Both the position numbers and the translations under genes were made by a program. A DNA stretch of 64,000 nucleotides from Saprospiraceae bacterium. GTDB lineage: Bacteria > Bacteroidota > Bacteroidia > Chitinophagales > Saprospiraceae. Where the stretch lies: NCBI GenBank assembly GCA_016719615.1, contig JADJYQ010000001.1, forward strand, positions 1,400,501 through 1,464,500, read 5' to 3'. The notes beneath the pieces were generated by a model. The model had not been told where the DNA came from, made no database searches, and saw only the letters and a program-made list of their open reading frames with translations. Of this stretch, positions 47,412 to 56,108 are shown piece after piece (positions within the stretch are counted from its first letter, which is position 1; each line of letters begins with the position of its first letter).

Positions 47412-49120
47412 ATGAAGTCTACTAAAAAGACAGATGCCTATCAGGTTTATGAACATTTAATTGAGGAGATTCAGGATTGGCCAATTACCAAATTTGTTTC
47501 CAAGCGAAAAGCATTTTTGCAAAAATTAAATGCAGATGTTTTTGAACAGTTTAAATTGCTTGGCAAAGATGAGGTCGATCAGGCCATTGCTAAAACGATG
47601 CATCAGGAAAAGCAACGCGTTAAAACGAATCCCTGGAAAGCGGATCCTCCCAATGAAATGCAGTACTATAGACGGATCCAAAATGAATATAATGCCAATC
47701 AATTATTATCGGATAAGCATAAGGGTAATTTAGAAACACTTGGCCGTTTAATTAATCGTTTTAGCCAGGAAATCATGGGGCATTTTAACCCGAAGACTTT
47801 TTTGTTTGTTAGAACCTGGAGTGATCGCTTATTTCATACATTGCTATTTCCATTTAAGTGGACTGATATTTTTCGGTTAAAAAAATTGAAAAACGAAAAC
47901 CGAACTGCAATTCTCATCAATGGATACGTTTCAGAAATTAGAGATTTATTTAAAGATCACACCATCGTGCTCGTTCCAACCCATTCAAGTAATCTCGATT
48001 CAATATGTATTGGTTATTCCATTGACCTTTCCGTTGGATTGCCTGCATTTTCTTATGGTGCAGGTCTCAATTTATTTGATAGTGAATTTTTCGCATTTTT
48101 TATGAACCGGCTGGGAGCTTATAAAGTTGATCGAAGGAAAAAAATCCAATATATCTAAATACACTAACCGCTTATTCAAAATTATCAGTATATGAAGGTG
48201 TCAATACTATATTTTTTCCGGGAGGCACGCGGAGCAGATCAGGAGAACTTGAATCAAAATTGAAGTTAGGATTGCTGGGATCTTTAATTCAGGCGCAGCG
48301 TTTATTGGTTGAAAAGAATTCTACCCGAAAAATCGTTATAGTTCCGGTTGTGTTGACGTATGAATCCGTTTTGGAGGCAAGATCATTAATCATACAACAT
48401 TTAACTACCACTGGTCAGGAACGTTTTACTGCGAGAGCCAAAAAAGCAGGATTTGGATCCTATTATAAATTTTTATTCAGAGTATTAAAAAACAAAAGCC
48501 ATATTCATTTAACTTTTGGCAGACCTATGGATGTTTTTGGAAATCATCTTGACGAAAACGCGAATAGCTTGGATCATAAATCGCATATAGTCCAACTGAA
48601 AGATTATTTTAGTACAAATGGTCAATTTTTAAAAGATGACCAGAGAGAAATGATTTACACCCGTGAACTTGGAGAACGCATTGCTGATGCTTATCGAATG
48701 TATAATTACGTTTTGCCGACACACCTGGTAGCTTACGCCGGCTTTGTGCTTTTGTCTAAGATGAATCCACAGCACGATGTCTACAGTTTGGTTCAATTGC
48801 CGGAAGAAGAATACTTTCTGCCGTCAAAATCTATTGAAAATCTCTGCGCTCAATTGCAAATGATACTTTTTCAAAAGAGCGAGGCTGGTCTTATAATACA
48901 TCCAAAAGAACTGGAAGGAACTATTGAAGATGTTATCGAAATAGGCTTACAAAATCTCGGTGTTTATCACTTGAAGAGAATACTCACAAAAGATACTTAT
49001 GGCAGATATTTTAGTGAAGATTTTTTAGGATTGCTTTATTATGCAAATCGTTTGCAGAATCTCGATCTTCAAAATGAAATCGACTGGACTTCTATTCATT
49101 GGGAAGCAGACCGGTTTTAA
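47412..49120 (+). pseudogene. PlsB/PlsC-like glycerolphosphate acyltransferase split by one-base frameshift
   Basis: The first part (47412-48158) carries the acyltransferase HX4D site HSSNLD near its end and stops after VDRRKKIQYI. A second frame continues: NPIYLNTLTAYSKLS, then the FFPGGTRSRSG substrate motif, then 270 residues to 49120. Adding one A to the seven-A run at 48138-48144 joins them as RRKKNPIYLN. The rebuilt protein is about 570 residues, longer than PlsC and nearer to PlsB-like enzymes that esterify glycerolphosphate. ATG 47412 is preferred over an in-frame TTG inside engB. Confidence 0.85.
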
Positions 49121-49144
49121 TTATTTGCTTTTAAGTCTTTGCGC

Positions 49145-49690
49145 ATGTATTCTATTATTCTCGATTTAGAGGCTACTTGTTGGAACGAAACAATTCAAAA
49201 TCGGGAACAGGAAATTATTGAAATCGGAGCTTGTCGTGTAGATCCTTATGGTAAAATTGAAAATACATTTTCAAGGCTGATAAGACCTCAGAAATATCCA
49301 CTTTTATCTTCTTACTGTAAGCAACTAACAGGTATCGAACAAAATGATTTGGACCGTGCAAAGAAATTTGAAATCGTTTTTGATGAATTTTTAAACTGGT
49401 GTGAATATGACGAAGGCAATTCCTTACGTATATTTACCTGGGGTAAAACAGATCTGCAACTCCTTACGAATGCTTGTGAAATAGCTAATTTGGAAATGGA
49501 TTGGTTGGAAGAATTTATAGATATGAAAGCCGTTTTTGCAAGAATTAAGGGATTGCCTAAAAGGGTAGGCTTGGACAAGGCCTTGTTGATAGAAAATTTT
49601 GAGTTTGAAGGAAATCGGCATCGAGCGTTGCCAGATGCATTAAATCTCGCAAAAATATTTGTGAGATATTTCGAGGAATTTAATGAGTAA
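49145..49690 (+). CDS. DEDDh 3'-5' exonuclease (ERI1/RNase T-like)
   Basis: 181 residues from the ATG at 49145 (a TTG at 49139 is also in frame). The DEDDh residues are visible: Asp and Glu in ILDLEATCW, Asp in TWGKTDLQLL, and His and Asp in NRHRALPDALNLA. The ATCWNE context after DLEA is typical of ERI1-type exonucleases acting on structured RNA ends. Substrate unknown. Its stop overlaps mnmH by 8 bases. Confidence 0.88.
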   Translation: MYSIILDLEATCWNETIQNREQEIIEIGACRVDPYGKIENTFSRLIRPQKYPLLSSYCKQLTGIEQNDLDRAKKFEIVFDEFLNWCEYDEGNSLRIFTWGKTDLQLLTNACEIANLEMDWLEEFIDMKAVFARIKGLPKRVGLDKALLIENFEFEGNRHRALPDALNLAKIFVRYFEEFNE

Positions 49691-50780
49691 ACAAACCATA
49701 CATATTGACGCTTTTAAAAACATACCTGATAGTCAGAGAATATCTATTCATAGTAATCTCTATAAGGACGATTGGGTTTTAGTGGATGTTCGTTCACCTG
49801 CTGAATATTTGAAAGGCCATATACCAACTGCTATAAATATCCCTTTATTTACCAATGAAGAGCGCGCGGAGATTGGGATCCTTTACAAGGAAAAAGGAAA
49901 ACAGCAGGCTGTATTGAAAGGATTGGAATTAGCCGGAAGCAAACTTCATCAATTTGCCAAGGAGGCTTTTAGATTGAGTAAAGGAAGACCACTTTTTTGT
50001 TATTGTTGGCGCGGCGGGATGCGCAGTGCTAGTATGGCCTGGTTGTTTAATATGGCCGGGATTCAAACGCATATTCTGGAAGGAGGATATAAAGCTTACA
50101 GGAATTTTGTTTTGAATGGCTTTCAAAAAATGAAACTACAGATTCTCATTTTAGGTGGTAAGACCGGTATCGGAAAAACTAAATTATTAATGCAATTGAA
50201 ACAAATAGGCGAACCTGTGTTGGACCTTGAGGGAATTGCACACCACAAAGGATCTGCATTCGGCTGGATAGGGGAGGAAGTGCAAAATACGAATGAGCAA
50301 TTTGAAAATAATCTGCACAAGGAATTAGCGAGTATTGAATCACAATACAACTATGTTTGGTTAGAAAATGAAAGCAGATCTATTGGCAGTAATTTTATTC
50401 CTGAAGCATTATGGAACCAAATGAAATCATCTGTACTCATAGATGTGCAAAGATCTTTGGAGCGACGGGTTGAAATTTTGGTTGAAAGTTATGCAACGAC
50501 GAATGCACAGGATTTGATTTTATCTTTTCAAAAAATCGAAAAACGCTTGGGGCATGAAGCTACTGCAAAAGCCATTCAAGCAATAGAAGTTAACAATTTA
50601 AGAGAAGCAGCTGCCATTGCATTATTTTATTACGATAAATGTTATACCTATAACTTAGAACAAAATCAAAGCCCTGAAATTATTCATTGTACATTCGGAG
50701 ATAATTCTGAAGATGAAATTATAGATGAATTACTTCGATATAAAAATATCATTTTAAATGGAAAAGAGATTACCCATTAA
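49683..50780 (+). CDS. mnmH: tRNA 2-selenouridine synthase
   Basis: 365 residues. An N-terminal rhodanese domain with VDVRSPAEYLKGHI and the active cysteine in CYCWRGGMRS (about 106) is followed by a P-loop domain (GGKTGIGKTKLL, about 157-168). MnmH geranylates 2-thiouridine and replaces sulfur with selenium at the wobble base of some tRNAs, using selenophosphate. It overlaps both neighbours, and the next gene, selD, supplies the selenophosphate. Confidence 0.93.
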   Translation: MSKQTIHIDAFKNIPDSQRISIHSNLYKDDWVLVDVRSPAEYLKGHIPTAINIPLFTNEERAEIGILYKEKGKQQAVLKGLELAGSKLHQFAKEAFRLSKGRPLFCYCWRGGMRSASMAWLFNMAGIQTHILEGGYKAYRNFVLNGFQKMKLQILILGGKTGIGKTKLLMQLKQIGEPVLDLEGIAHHKGSAFGWIGEEVQNTNEQFENNLHKELASIESQYNYVWLENESRSIGSNFIPEALWNQMKSSVLIDVQRSLERRVEILVESYATTNAQDLILSFQKIEKRLGHEATAKAIQAIEVNNLREAAAIALFYYDKCYTYNLEQNQSPEIIHCTFGDNSEDEIIDELLRYKNIILNGKEITH

Positions 50781-51819
50781 ACTTACACAATACAGCCATG
50801 GAGCAGGTTGTGGATGTAAAATTGCGCCTGGAGTTTTGGAACATATTCTCAAAACAAACCAAATAGAAGTACACCCAAACTTATTGGTTGGATATGAAAA
50901 TAAGGATGATGCAGCCGTCTATGATATGGGAAATGGTACAGCGATTATCTCTACCACTGATTTTTTTATGCCTATTGTCGATGATGCTTTTCAGTTTGGA
51001 AGAATTGCAGCAGTCAATGCTATCAGCGATGTATATGCGATGGGCGGTAAACCATTATTGGCGCTTGGTATTTTAGGCTGGCCAATTGATAAAATTGATG
51101 CTTATTGGGCAAGTGTAGTCTTAGATGGAGCAAAAGCTGTTTGTAAAGAAGCCGGAATTCCATTAGCTGGAGGACATTCGATTGATTGTCCAGAACCAAT
51201 TTTTGGTTTGGCAGTAACGGGAATCGTTCCAATTGAAAATATAAAAACGAATGGCGGGGCACGGCCAGGTGATCATTTATTTTTGACGAAAGCCATAGGC
51301 GTGGGAATATTAACTACAGCGGAGAAGAAAGGAGTTTTACAGGAGAAGGACAAAGAAACTGCGCAGGCCAGTATGCTTCGACTCAACGCTGTGGGTGAAA
51401 AGCTCGCAGCACTTCCAGGAGTGCATGCCATGACAGATGTTACGGGTTTTGGACTCGGCGGACATTTATTAGAAATGTGTGAAGCCTCGAAATGCATGGC
51501 CATAATACATTATGTTAACTTACCATTATTAGACAGTCAATTACATGAGTATATAAATCAGGGGGCGATACCTGGTGGAACACACCGCAACTGGAAGAGT
51601 TATGGAGAGAAAATTCGACTGGCCGATGAAGCTTGGAAATATATCATTGCAGACCCACAGACTAGTGGTGGTTTACTGATTTCCGTCGCCGCAGGCGATA
51701 TTGAACTGGTAAAAGAGATTTTACAAGCAGAAAATCTATATGCTGAGCTGATCGGGAAGATGGAAGCCATACCTGAGCAGGCCTTAAACACAGGGTTTAA
51801 ATGGATAGATGTAGTATGA
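50758..51819 (+). CDS. selD: Selenide, water dikinase (selenophosphate synthetase)
   Basis: 353 residues. Makes selenophosphate from selenide and ATP. LTQYSHGAGCGCK near the N terminus holds the active cysteine (Cys18 here); it is cysteine, encoded TGT, not selenocysteine. DDAAVYDMGNG, GGHSIDCPEPIFG and DVTGFGLGGHL are the nucleotide and metal blocks. Overlaps mnmH by 23 bases. No selA, selB or tRNA-Sec is in the window, so here the product should serve MnmH. Confidence 0.96.
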   Translation: MEKRLPIKLTQYSHGAGCGCKIAPGVLEHILKTNQIEVHPNLLVGYENKDDAAVYDMGNGTAIISTTDFFMPIVDDAFQFGRIAAVNAISDVYAMGGKPLLALGILGWPIDKIDAYWASVVLDGAKAVCKEAGIPLAGGHSIDCPEPIFGLAVTGIVPIENIKTNGGARPGDHLFLTKAIGVGILTTAEKKGVLQEKDKETAQASMLRLNAVGEKLAALPGVHAMTDVTGFGLGGHLLEMCEASKCMAIIHYVNLPLLDSQLHEYINQGAIPGGTHRNWKSYGEKIRLADEAWKYIIADPQTSGGLLISVAAGDIELVKEILQAENLYAELIGKMEAIPEQALNTGFKWIDVV

Positions 51820-51862
51820 TCTAAGCATATTAACATAATATAAATTATGGGAAATTTATTTC

Positions 51863-51870
51863 TAATTTTG
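51863..51870 (+). promoter_or_regulatory. Candidate -7 element (TAATTTTG) for the barrel gene
   Basis: Exact TAnnTTTG match about 70 bases before the ATG at 51941. Motif-based prediction. Confidence 0.4.
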
Positions 51871-51940
51871 ATAATCAAGTATTTGTATGTAAATTTATAA
51901 TACAATTTTGATATGCTTGCCTAAATTATTGTTTTAAACT

Positions 51941-52547
51941 ATGAAGCAATTCCTGATATCAATACTCTTATGTTCTTTTTAAATTTGATCTTGCTGGTCA
52001 ATTTTCTATTTGGATCAGTGGAGGATTGAATTTGAGTAATCTAGATTCCAGGCAGTTTAGACATCGATTTGATGGATATCATTTTGTGATTCACCCACAT
52101 ATTGGAATACCAATTGAATACAGAGTAAACAGTTTAATATTCAAATCTGGCATTGCTCTGTCTCAACGGGGTGCAAAATTTCAACCCGGTACTTTTATTT
52201 TTCGGGATAAATTTTTTAAAGTTACTTATACTTATTTGGAGCTCCCTTTACTGGTTTCATATTTTATTAAAAAACCAGGTATAGGAATTCAAAGTGGAAT
52301 TGTCCTTCAGAAACGTATTGAGACTAATTCAGTTGAATATGGCGAAAGAAATTATATTTATGGAGCTGACCTTCGATCAGGCATTTATTGGATGCCGTTT
52401 GAAAAGGTCCAGCTGGAGTTGAACTATACTATGGGTAATTTTGATAAAGTAGTTTACAATATTGAAGACAATTACATTCATCATGTGTTTCATTTTGGAC
52501 TTCGTTATCGCTTATTCAAGATTAGTAATTTAACATTAATTCAGTGA
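51941..52547 (+). pseudogene. PorT-like outer-membrane barrel protein, signal peptide split off by one-base frameshift
   Basis: The ATG at 51941 begins a signal peptide (MKQFLISILLCSF) that stops after 13 codons. The main frame runs from before 52026 to 52547 with barrel strands (FDGYHFVIHPHIGIPIEY, FKSGIALSQRG, YTYLELPLLVSYFIK, GIQSGIVLQKR, FHFGLRYRLF). Deleting one T from the five-T run at 51976-51980 joins them as LLCSFKFDLAGQFSIWISGG, a plausible export signal. YLELPLLVSYF is the PorT-type signature. The intact part alone lacks export and would not reach the outer membrane. Confidence 0.7.
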
Positions 52548-52667
52548 AAATGTATTGGAAGCAATATAATTTGCAAAATAATCGGTCAATAATTATTTTT
52601 TTCCGGTGTTCATAATAATCAAAAATTTCAACAACTCCCCTAGCGCCAGAATTAAAAAATAGCCATC

Positions 52668-52684
52668 TGTAATACTCCCCTAAA
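52668..52684 (+). repeat. Solo copy of the IS3-element terminal repeat
   Basis: TGTAATACTCCCCTAAA here is identical to the left end of the IS at 53696-53712. No transposase follows directly. A second, partial copy (ACTCCCCTA) lies about 40 bases upstream at 52634-52642. The stop of the decayed small gene falls inside this repeat. Confidence 0.75.
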
Positions 52685-52917
52685 ATAATTTATCACCATT
52701 CAGATATTCTTGATGAAGCCGCAGCAAGCTTTTAAGCATAGCCTGGAGTTCTCGGTAGGTGTTCACCATAGATCGTCGCTCAGCGAGCGTTAATCCGGCA
52801 AATTCGTCTGATCCGACAGCTGCATAAAAAGTTCGCGCAGATCTTTCTAGTCAGTGTAAGATCCTGGGTTGAGGCAAAGTCGTGGAAGTAATTTCCGACA
52901 GGGTTAGTTTTGTTCAT
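52680..52917 (-). pseudogene. Decayed small gene (about 79 residues) abutting an IS end
   Basis: The minus strand opens MNKTNPVGNYFHDFASTQDL and, after two one-base repairs at short runs (three T at 52844-52846 and five A at 52826-52830 on the plus strand), reads on as TRKDLRELFYAAVGSDEFAGLTL (split here), then AERRSMVNTYRELQAMLKSL to LNGDKLF and a TAG inside the IS repeat. The composition is a small helical protein with ERRSMVNTYREL. I recognise the style as that of small hypothetical proteins next to Bacteroidota transposons, but have no name for it. Confidence 0.5.
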
Positions 52918-52990
52918 AGGAGTTGTTTTGGTGTAAAGAGTTCAAAAGCATAACGTAAACAAGACCCGGTTATACACTTATACCCTACCC

Positions 52991-53023
52991 GGAAATATCC
53001 CCTTTTTTTGGGGGTGTTTTTCC
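52991..53023. terminator. GC-clamped hairpin, terminator-like
   Basis: GGAAATATCCCC (52991-53002) pairs with GGGGGTGTTTTTCC (53010-53023) with two G-T pairs and a 2-base bulge, loop of seven T. Lies in the gap upstream of the decayed small gene. Either a terminator for a lost gene or an element end structure. Confidence 0.35.
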
Positions 53024-53193
53024 TGTTTAACTATAATGCTATTGACAGAGGCTATTGATATGTTTAGATTTGAGCTACCATGAAAAATATCACTTTGAAA
53101 TTTGGATTTAAAGTTACATTTTAATTTAACTTTTAAGGAATGCACCTTTTGCAAATTTAAAAAGAAGTAATTTAAGTAAAATGTAATTTTATA

Positions 53194-53265
53194 TAAGTGA
53201 GTTGACTTAAAACGTCTCACTTAAAATATTACGTTTTACGAATTGCCTAATGCGATAATTTAGGC
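53194..53265. promoter_or_regulatory. Two inverted repeats upstream of the lipoprotein gene
   Basis: TAAGTGAG (53194-53201) with CTCACTTA (53216-53223), and GCCTAA (53245-53250) with TTAGGC (53260-53265). They sit 20-95 bases before the lipoprotein ATG at 53287 and could be operators or RNA hairpins of the leader. No exact TAnnTTTG was found here. The rest of 52918-53286 shows no supported gene. Confidence 0.3.
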
Positions 53266-53760
53266 GTAACATCAATTTTAATTTTTATGAAAAATTTAAT
53301 GTATTTCGTTTTGTTAGTTGCATTTGTAGCCTGTAACAAGGATGATCATGTTAGGAGCGATTCAAAGAATCCTAAATTAAGTACGAGAAGTTATGAGGAC
53401 ATTGGAGATGTTCATAATGATATTCTTGAATTTGGCTATTCAGAATTTGATACCACTGGTTTTGCAAGCGAAAATGAGTTTTTAGATTCTGTACGCGAAG
53501 AAGTTGTTTTGGATAACATGCCTCAATCGTATATATCAAGTAATACGAGCTCACTATGGCAGTTTTACAAATATTATACGCTTCATGATACGTTTAGGCA
53601 CTATTATTTATCAGACACCTTAGCAAATAATCGAGCCTATCTTTTAAGCAATGGTATAATAAATTCTATTGAAAATGCAATGATTGGAAGACTTGTGTAA
53701 TACTCCCCTAAATTGAGACCAGAGGTTTAGTTAAAAAAAACACTTAAATTTACTAGACCT

Positions 53761-54051
53761 ATGAAAAAAACAAGACGCAATTTACCGGGGCCTTTTAAGG
53801 CCAGTGTGGCTTTAGAAGCCATTAAAAACAAAAAGACTATGGCTGATCTTAGTCTTCAGTTTGATGTTAATCACGTTATGATTTCCAAGTGGAAAACTGA
53901 ATTTTTAGAGAACATGGGATCTATTTTCGACAACTCAAAATCAGCTCAGGATGATACTGATTCAGCTGAAATGGAGAAATTGTATGCACAAATCGGCCAA
54001 TTGAAAGTAGAGAATGATTTTAAAAAAAGTTGCAAGAAACTGGGGATATGA
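53761..54051 (+). CDS. IS3-family transposase OrfA
   Basis: 96 residues. A basic helix-turn-helix domain (FKASVALEAIKNKKTMADLS, then VNHVMISKWKTEFLE) that binds the element ends, followed by a leucine-zipper-like MEKLYAQIGQLKVENDF. The heptamer A AAA AAG at 54023-54029 near the end is the classic -1 frameshift site that makes the OrfAB fusion transposase. Confidence 0.9.
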   Translation: MKKTRRNLPGPFKASVALEAIKNKKTMADLSLQFDVNHVMISKWKTEFLENMGSIFDNSKSAQDDTDSAEMEKLYAQIGQLKVENDFKKSCKKLGI

Positions 54052-54886
54052 AACAACGAATAGAGATGGTGCATACGAAACCACAAAAGCTGAGTATTCG
54101 CAAACAGTGTGATCTATTGAACGTACCAAGGAGCACACTTTATTACCAGCCTGTTCAGGAAAAGCCTGAAAATGTTAAAATGATGAATATCATGGATAAG
54201 CATTTGTTACAGCACCCGACAGAAGGGGTTAAATCAATGGTGAATCTTTTAAAGGAAAAAGGATATCCGGTAGGTCCTAAACGAATAAGGAGGTTGTTTA
54301 AGGTTATGGGATGGCAAACAATATATCGTCGCAAAAACCTAACAAAACAGGGCCTAAAGCAATTTATTAAACCGTATTTACTCAGAAATCTGGAAATCAC
54401 ACATGCCAATCAGGTTTGGTGTACCGATATTACGTACATCCCGATGGCTAAAGGATTTATGTACATGATTGCCTTCATTGATGTTTATAGTCGCAAAATC
54501 ATGGGCTGGAGTATAAGTAATAGTATGAGTAAACAATGGTGTGTTGCTGCTTTAAAAGAAGCCATTGCTGTCAATGGTAAACCCAATATTATAAACTCGG
54601 ATCAAGGTTCTCAATTTACAAGTGCGATGTGGACTCATTATTTGGAATCTGAAAAGATATTGATCTCAATGGATGGCAAAGGAAGAGCTACAGATAATAC
54701 CTGGATTGAAAGATTCTGGAAAACTTTAAAGTACGATTATATTTATTCAATCCATGCGATAATGGTTTTGAACTTTTTGAAGGAGTTCAAAACCATATCG
54801 CCTATTACCACCGGAAAATGCACCAAACTACCGGACAAACTCCCAATAAACGATACGATGATTCCATTAAAAATCATGCAGCTTAA
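54027..54886 (+). CDS. IS3-family transposase OrfB (DDE integrase domain), C terminus frameshifted
   Basis: Entered by -1 slippage at 54027 (KLQETGDMKQRIEMVHTK). An HTH_21-type segment (LSIRKQCDLLNVPRSTLYYQP) is followed by the rve catalytic domain with DDE residues in WCTDITYIP, NSDQGSQFTS and NTWIERFWK. Near 54748 the frame shifts: adding one base to the AA at 54749-54750 restores the usual end (NPCDNGFELFEGVQNHIA, then YYHRKMHQTTGQTPNKRY) and a stop at 54884-54886. As written, the open frame instead runs out of the IS into the lipoprotein 3' part, so the apparent 433-residue protein is a chimera. Confidence 0.88.
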
Positions 54887-55357
54887 TATGAATTTTATTA
54901 ACTTAACGAACTCAACTTTTGGTCCAATAAATGGGGAGTATTACATTGTTTATTGTGTTAGTTTGCGATTTAATAATACTATTAACAATTCAGCATTAGT
55001 AGATTCAATAGAAGTGATTCGTACAGCATGGCTTAATATTTGCGACACAATGGAAACTGAGACTCCCTTGCTTGAATTTGTTACTTTAATTGGCGAAAAC
55101 TCTTCCGTGTTTTGGGCAGATAAGAGTTTCCTTAACGATGTGGGGGAACCAACTCAAGATTGGGCACATGATGCGGCAGGAGCATTACTGGGTGCAACGT
55201 GGTCGGCTGTAAAGCAATATCGGCAAAGCGGTTCTATTGATGTAGGAGAATTGGCCGAAGAAACTTTAGTTGGAGCAGTGTGTGGTTCTTTAGGTCCTGT
55301 TTTGAGGAGAGGCTGGCTTAGATGGAGGTAAGGTTAATTACTAAACATTAGTAAAAA

Positions 55358-55396
55358 TCAAAGGAGCTTAACTTTTATAAAGCTAGGCTCTTTTGA
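55358..55396 (+). terminator. Terminator-like hairpin after the interrupted lipoprotein gene
   Basis: TCAAAGGAGCTTAACTTT pairs with AAAGCTAGGCTCTTTTGA (18 positions, one mismatch and two G-T pairs) around a TATA loop and is followed by CTTTT. It lies 27 bases after the lipoprotein stop. Confidence 0.6.
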
Positions 55397-55427
55397 CTTT
55401 TAATTTATTAATAAAATTTAGTTGTTC

Positions 55428-56097
55428 GTGATTCATTATTTGGTTATAGGTATAATTATAGGGTATTATATATATCTTGCTTTTGGAAGAGCGGAAATTC
55501 ATAAATCTTATTATTATGTTTTAACTAAAAGTGTTTTAATTGAGTTTTTCATATTTTTGTTTGTTTTTGTGTTTTCAATTAATGAGTATATTAATTCAAC
55601 AATGTATGGAGATGGATTTTCAATCCCTTCCAAGATTTGTAGATTACTTATATTTTTTTATATTGTTTCCGACAATAATTGCAACATTTGACTTAGTAAT
55701 AAAGAAAAGTAATGCAATAATTGAAAGTTTAGCCATACCAAATTTTATTATTCCAAAAACCAATAAGGAATTTATATTGTTTGTTTTTTTTATTTTAGTA
55801 GGAATTATTTTTGAAGAAATTGTAATGAGATATTATTTGTTTCATTATTTAAATAAGCTCTTTTACATTAATGGAGATACTTTGATTTTATTTGCTACTC
55901 TTATTGTTGGATTGGGGCATCTTTATTATAATACCAAAGGTCTCATACTCGCTATAATTGGCCATCTTGTTTTAAGTAAAATATATTTAATTACAGATTC
56001 AATCCCAACTACCATTTTTTTGCATTTTATCATGAATTTGAGTATTGTACTCGGGGTAATAAAAATGAACTATTTAACTAAGAGTAAAACAACTTGA
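55428..56097 (+). pseudogene. CPBP-family intramembrane metalloprotease split by one-base frameshift
   Basis: The first frame (from GTG 55428 or TTG 55422; an in-frame TAG sits just upstream) has three membrane helices and stops at 55691. A second frame, reaching 56097, holds the protease core: EEIVMR (Glu-Glu and Arg), GLGHLYY and FLHFIMN (the two histidines). Removing one T from the seven-T run at 55653-55659 joins them as RLLIFFILFPTIIATF. The rebuilt protein is about 222 residues with six to seven helices. CPBP (Abi/CAAX-like) proteases mature or give immunity to peptides; next to an accessory lipoprotein with a bacteriocin-like tail an immunity role is possible but unproven. Confidence 0.8.
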
Positions 56098-56108
56098 TCT
56101 GTTTATAA

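Larger units (their letters stand above)
53696..54945 (+). mobile_element. IS3-family insertion sequence, 1250 bp, with TTG target duplication
   Basis: Terminal inverted repeats start TGTAATACTCCCC (53696-53708) and end GGGGAGTATTACA (54933-54945), 13 bases identical and partial identity beyond (…GACC/GGACC). The flanks carry a 3 bp direct repeat TTG at 53693-53695 and 54946-54948. Two overlapping reading frames (orfA, orfB) are joined by a slippery A7G. Ends in TG...CA, size and gene order are those of the IS3 family. The host gene reads through if the element is removed, so insertion is recent. Confidence 0.93.
53287..55331 (+). pseudogene. Lipoprotein gene interrupted by the IS3 element
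   Basis: The 5' part (53287-53695) encodes a lipoprotein leader MKNLMYFVLLVAFVACNK (lipobox FVAC) and about 120 further residues. The 3' part (54949-55331) lies on the far side of the IS. Removing the IS and one copy of the TTG target repeat joins codon GTT exactly and gives one open frame of 263 residues with no stop: ...NAMIGRL, VYCVSLRFNNT... The C-terminal part has a small-residue stretch (HDAAGALLGATWSAV and VGAVCGSLGPVL) like glycine-zipper or bacteriocin-like tails. Function unknown. Without excision only the N-terminal 137 residues are made. Confidence 0.85.

Noticed and set aside
50758..51819. Selenocysteine in SelD
   Set aside because: The active-site codon is TGT (Cys), with no in-frame TGA or SECIS-like need.
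52978..53220. An 80-residue minus-strand frame
   Set aside because: Very AT-rich, no domain, and it spans a hairpin and an inverted repeat; more likely noncoding.
54030..55331. A single 433-residue transposase
   Set aside because: The last third matches no transposase; the natural OrfB end is in the -1 frame and the extra part belongs to the interrupted lipoprotein gene.
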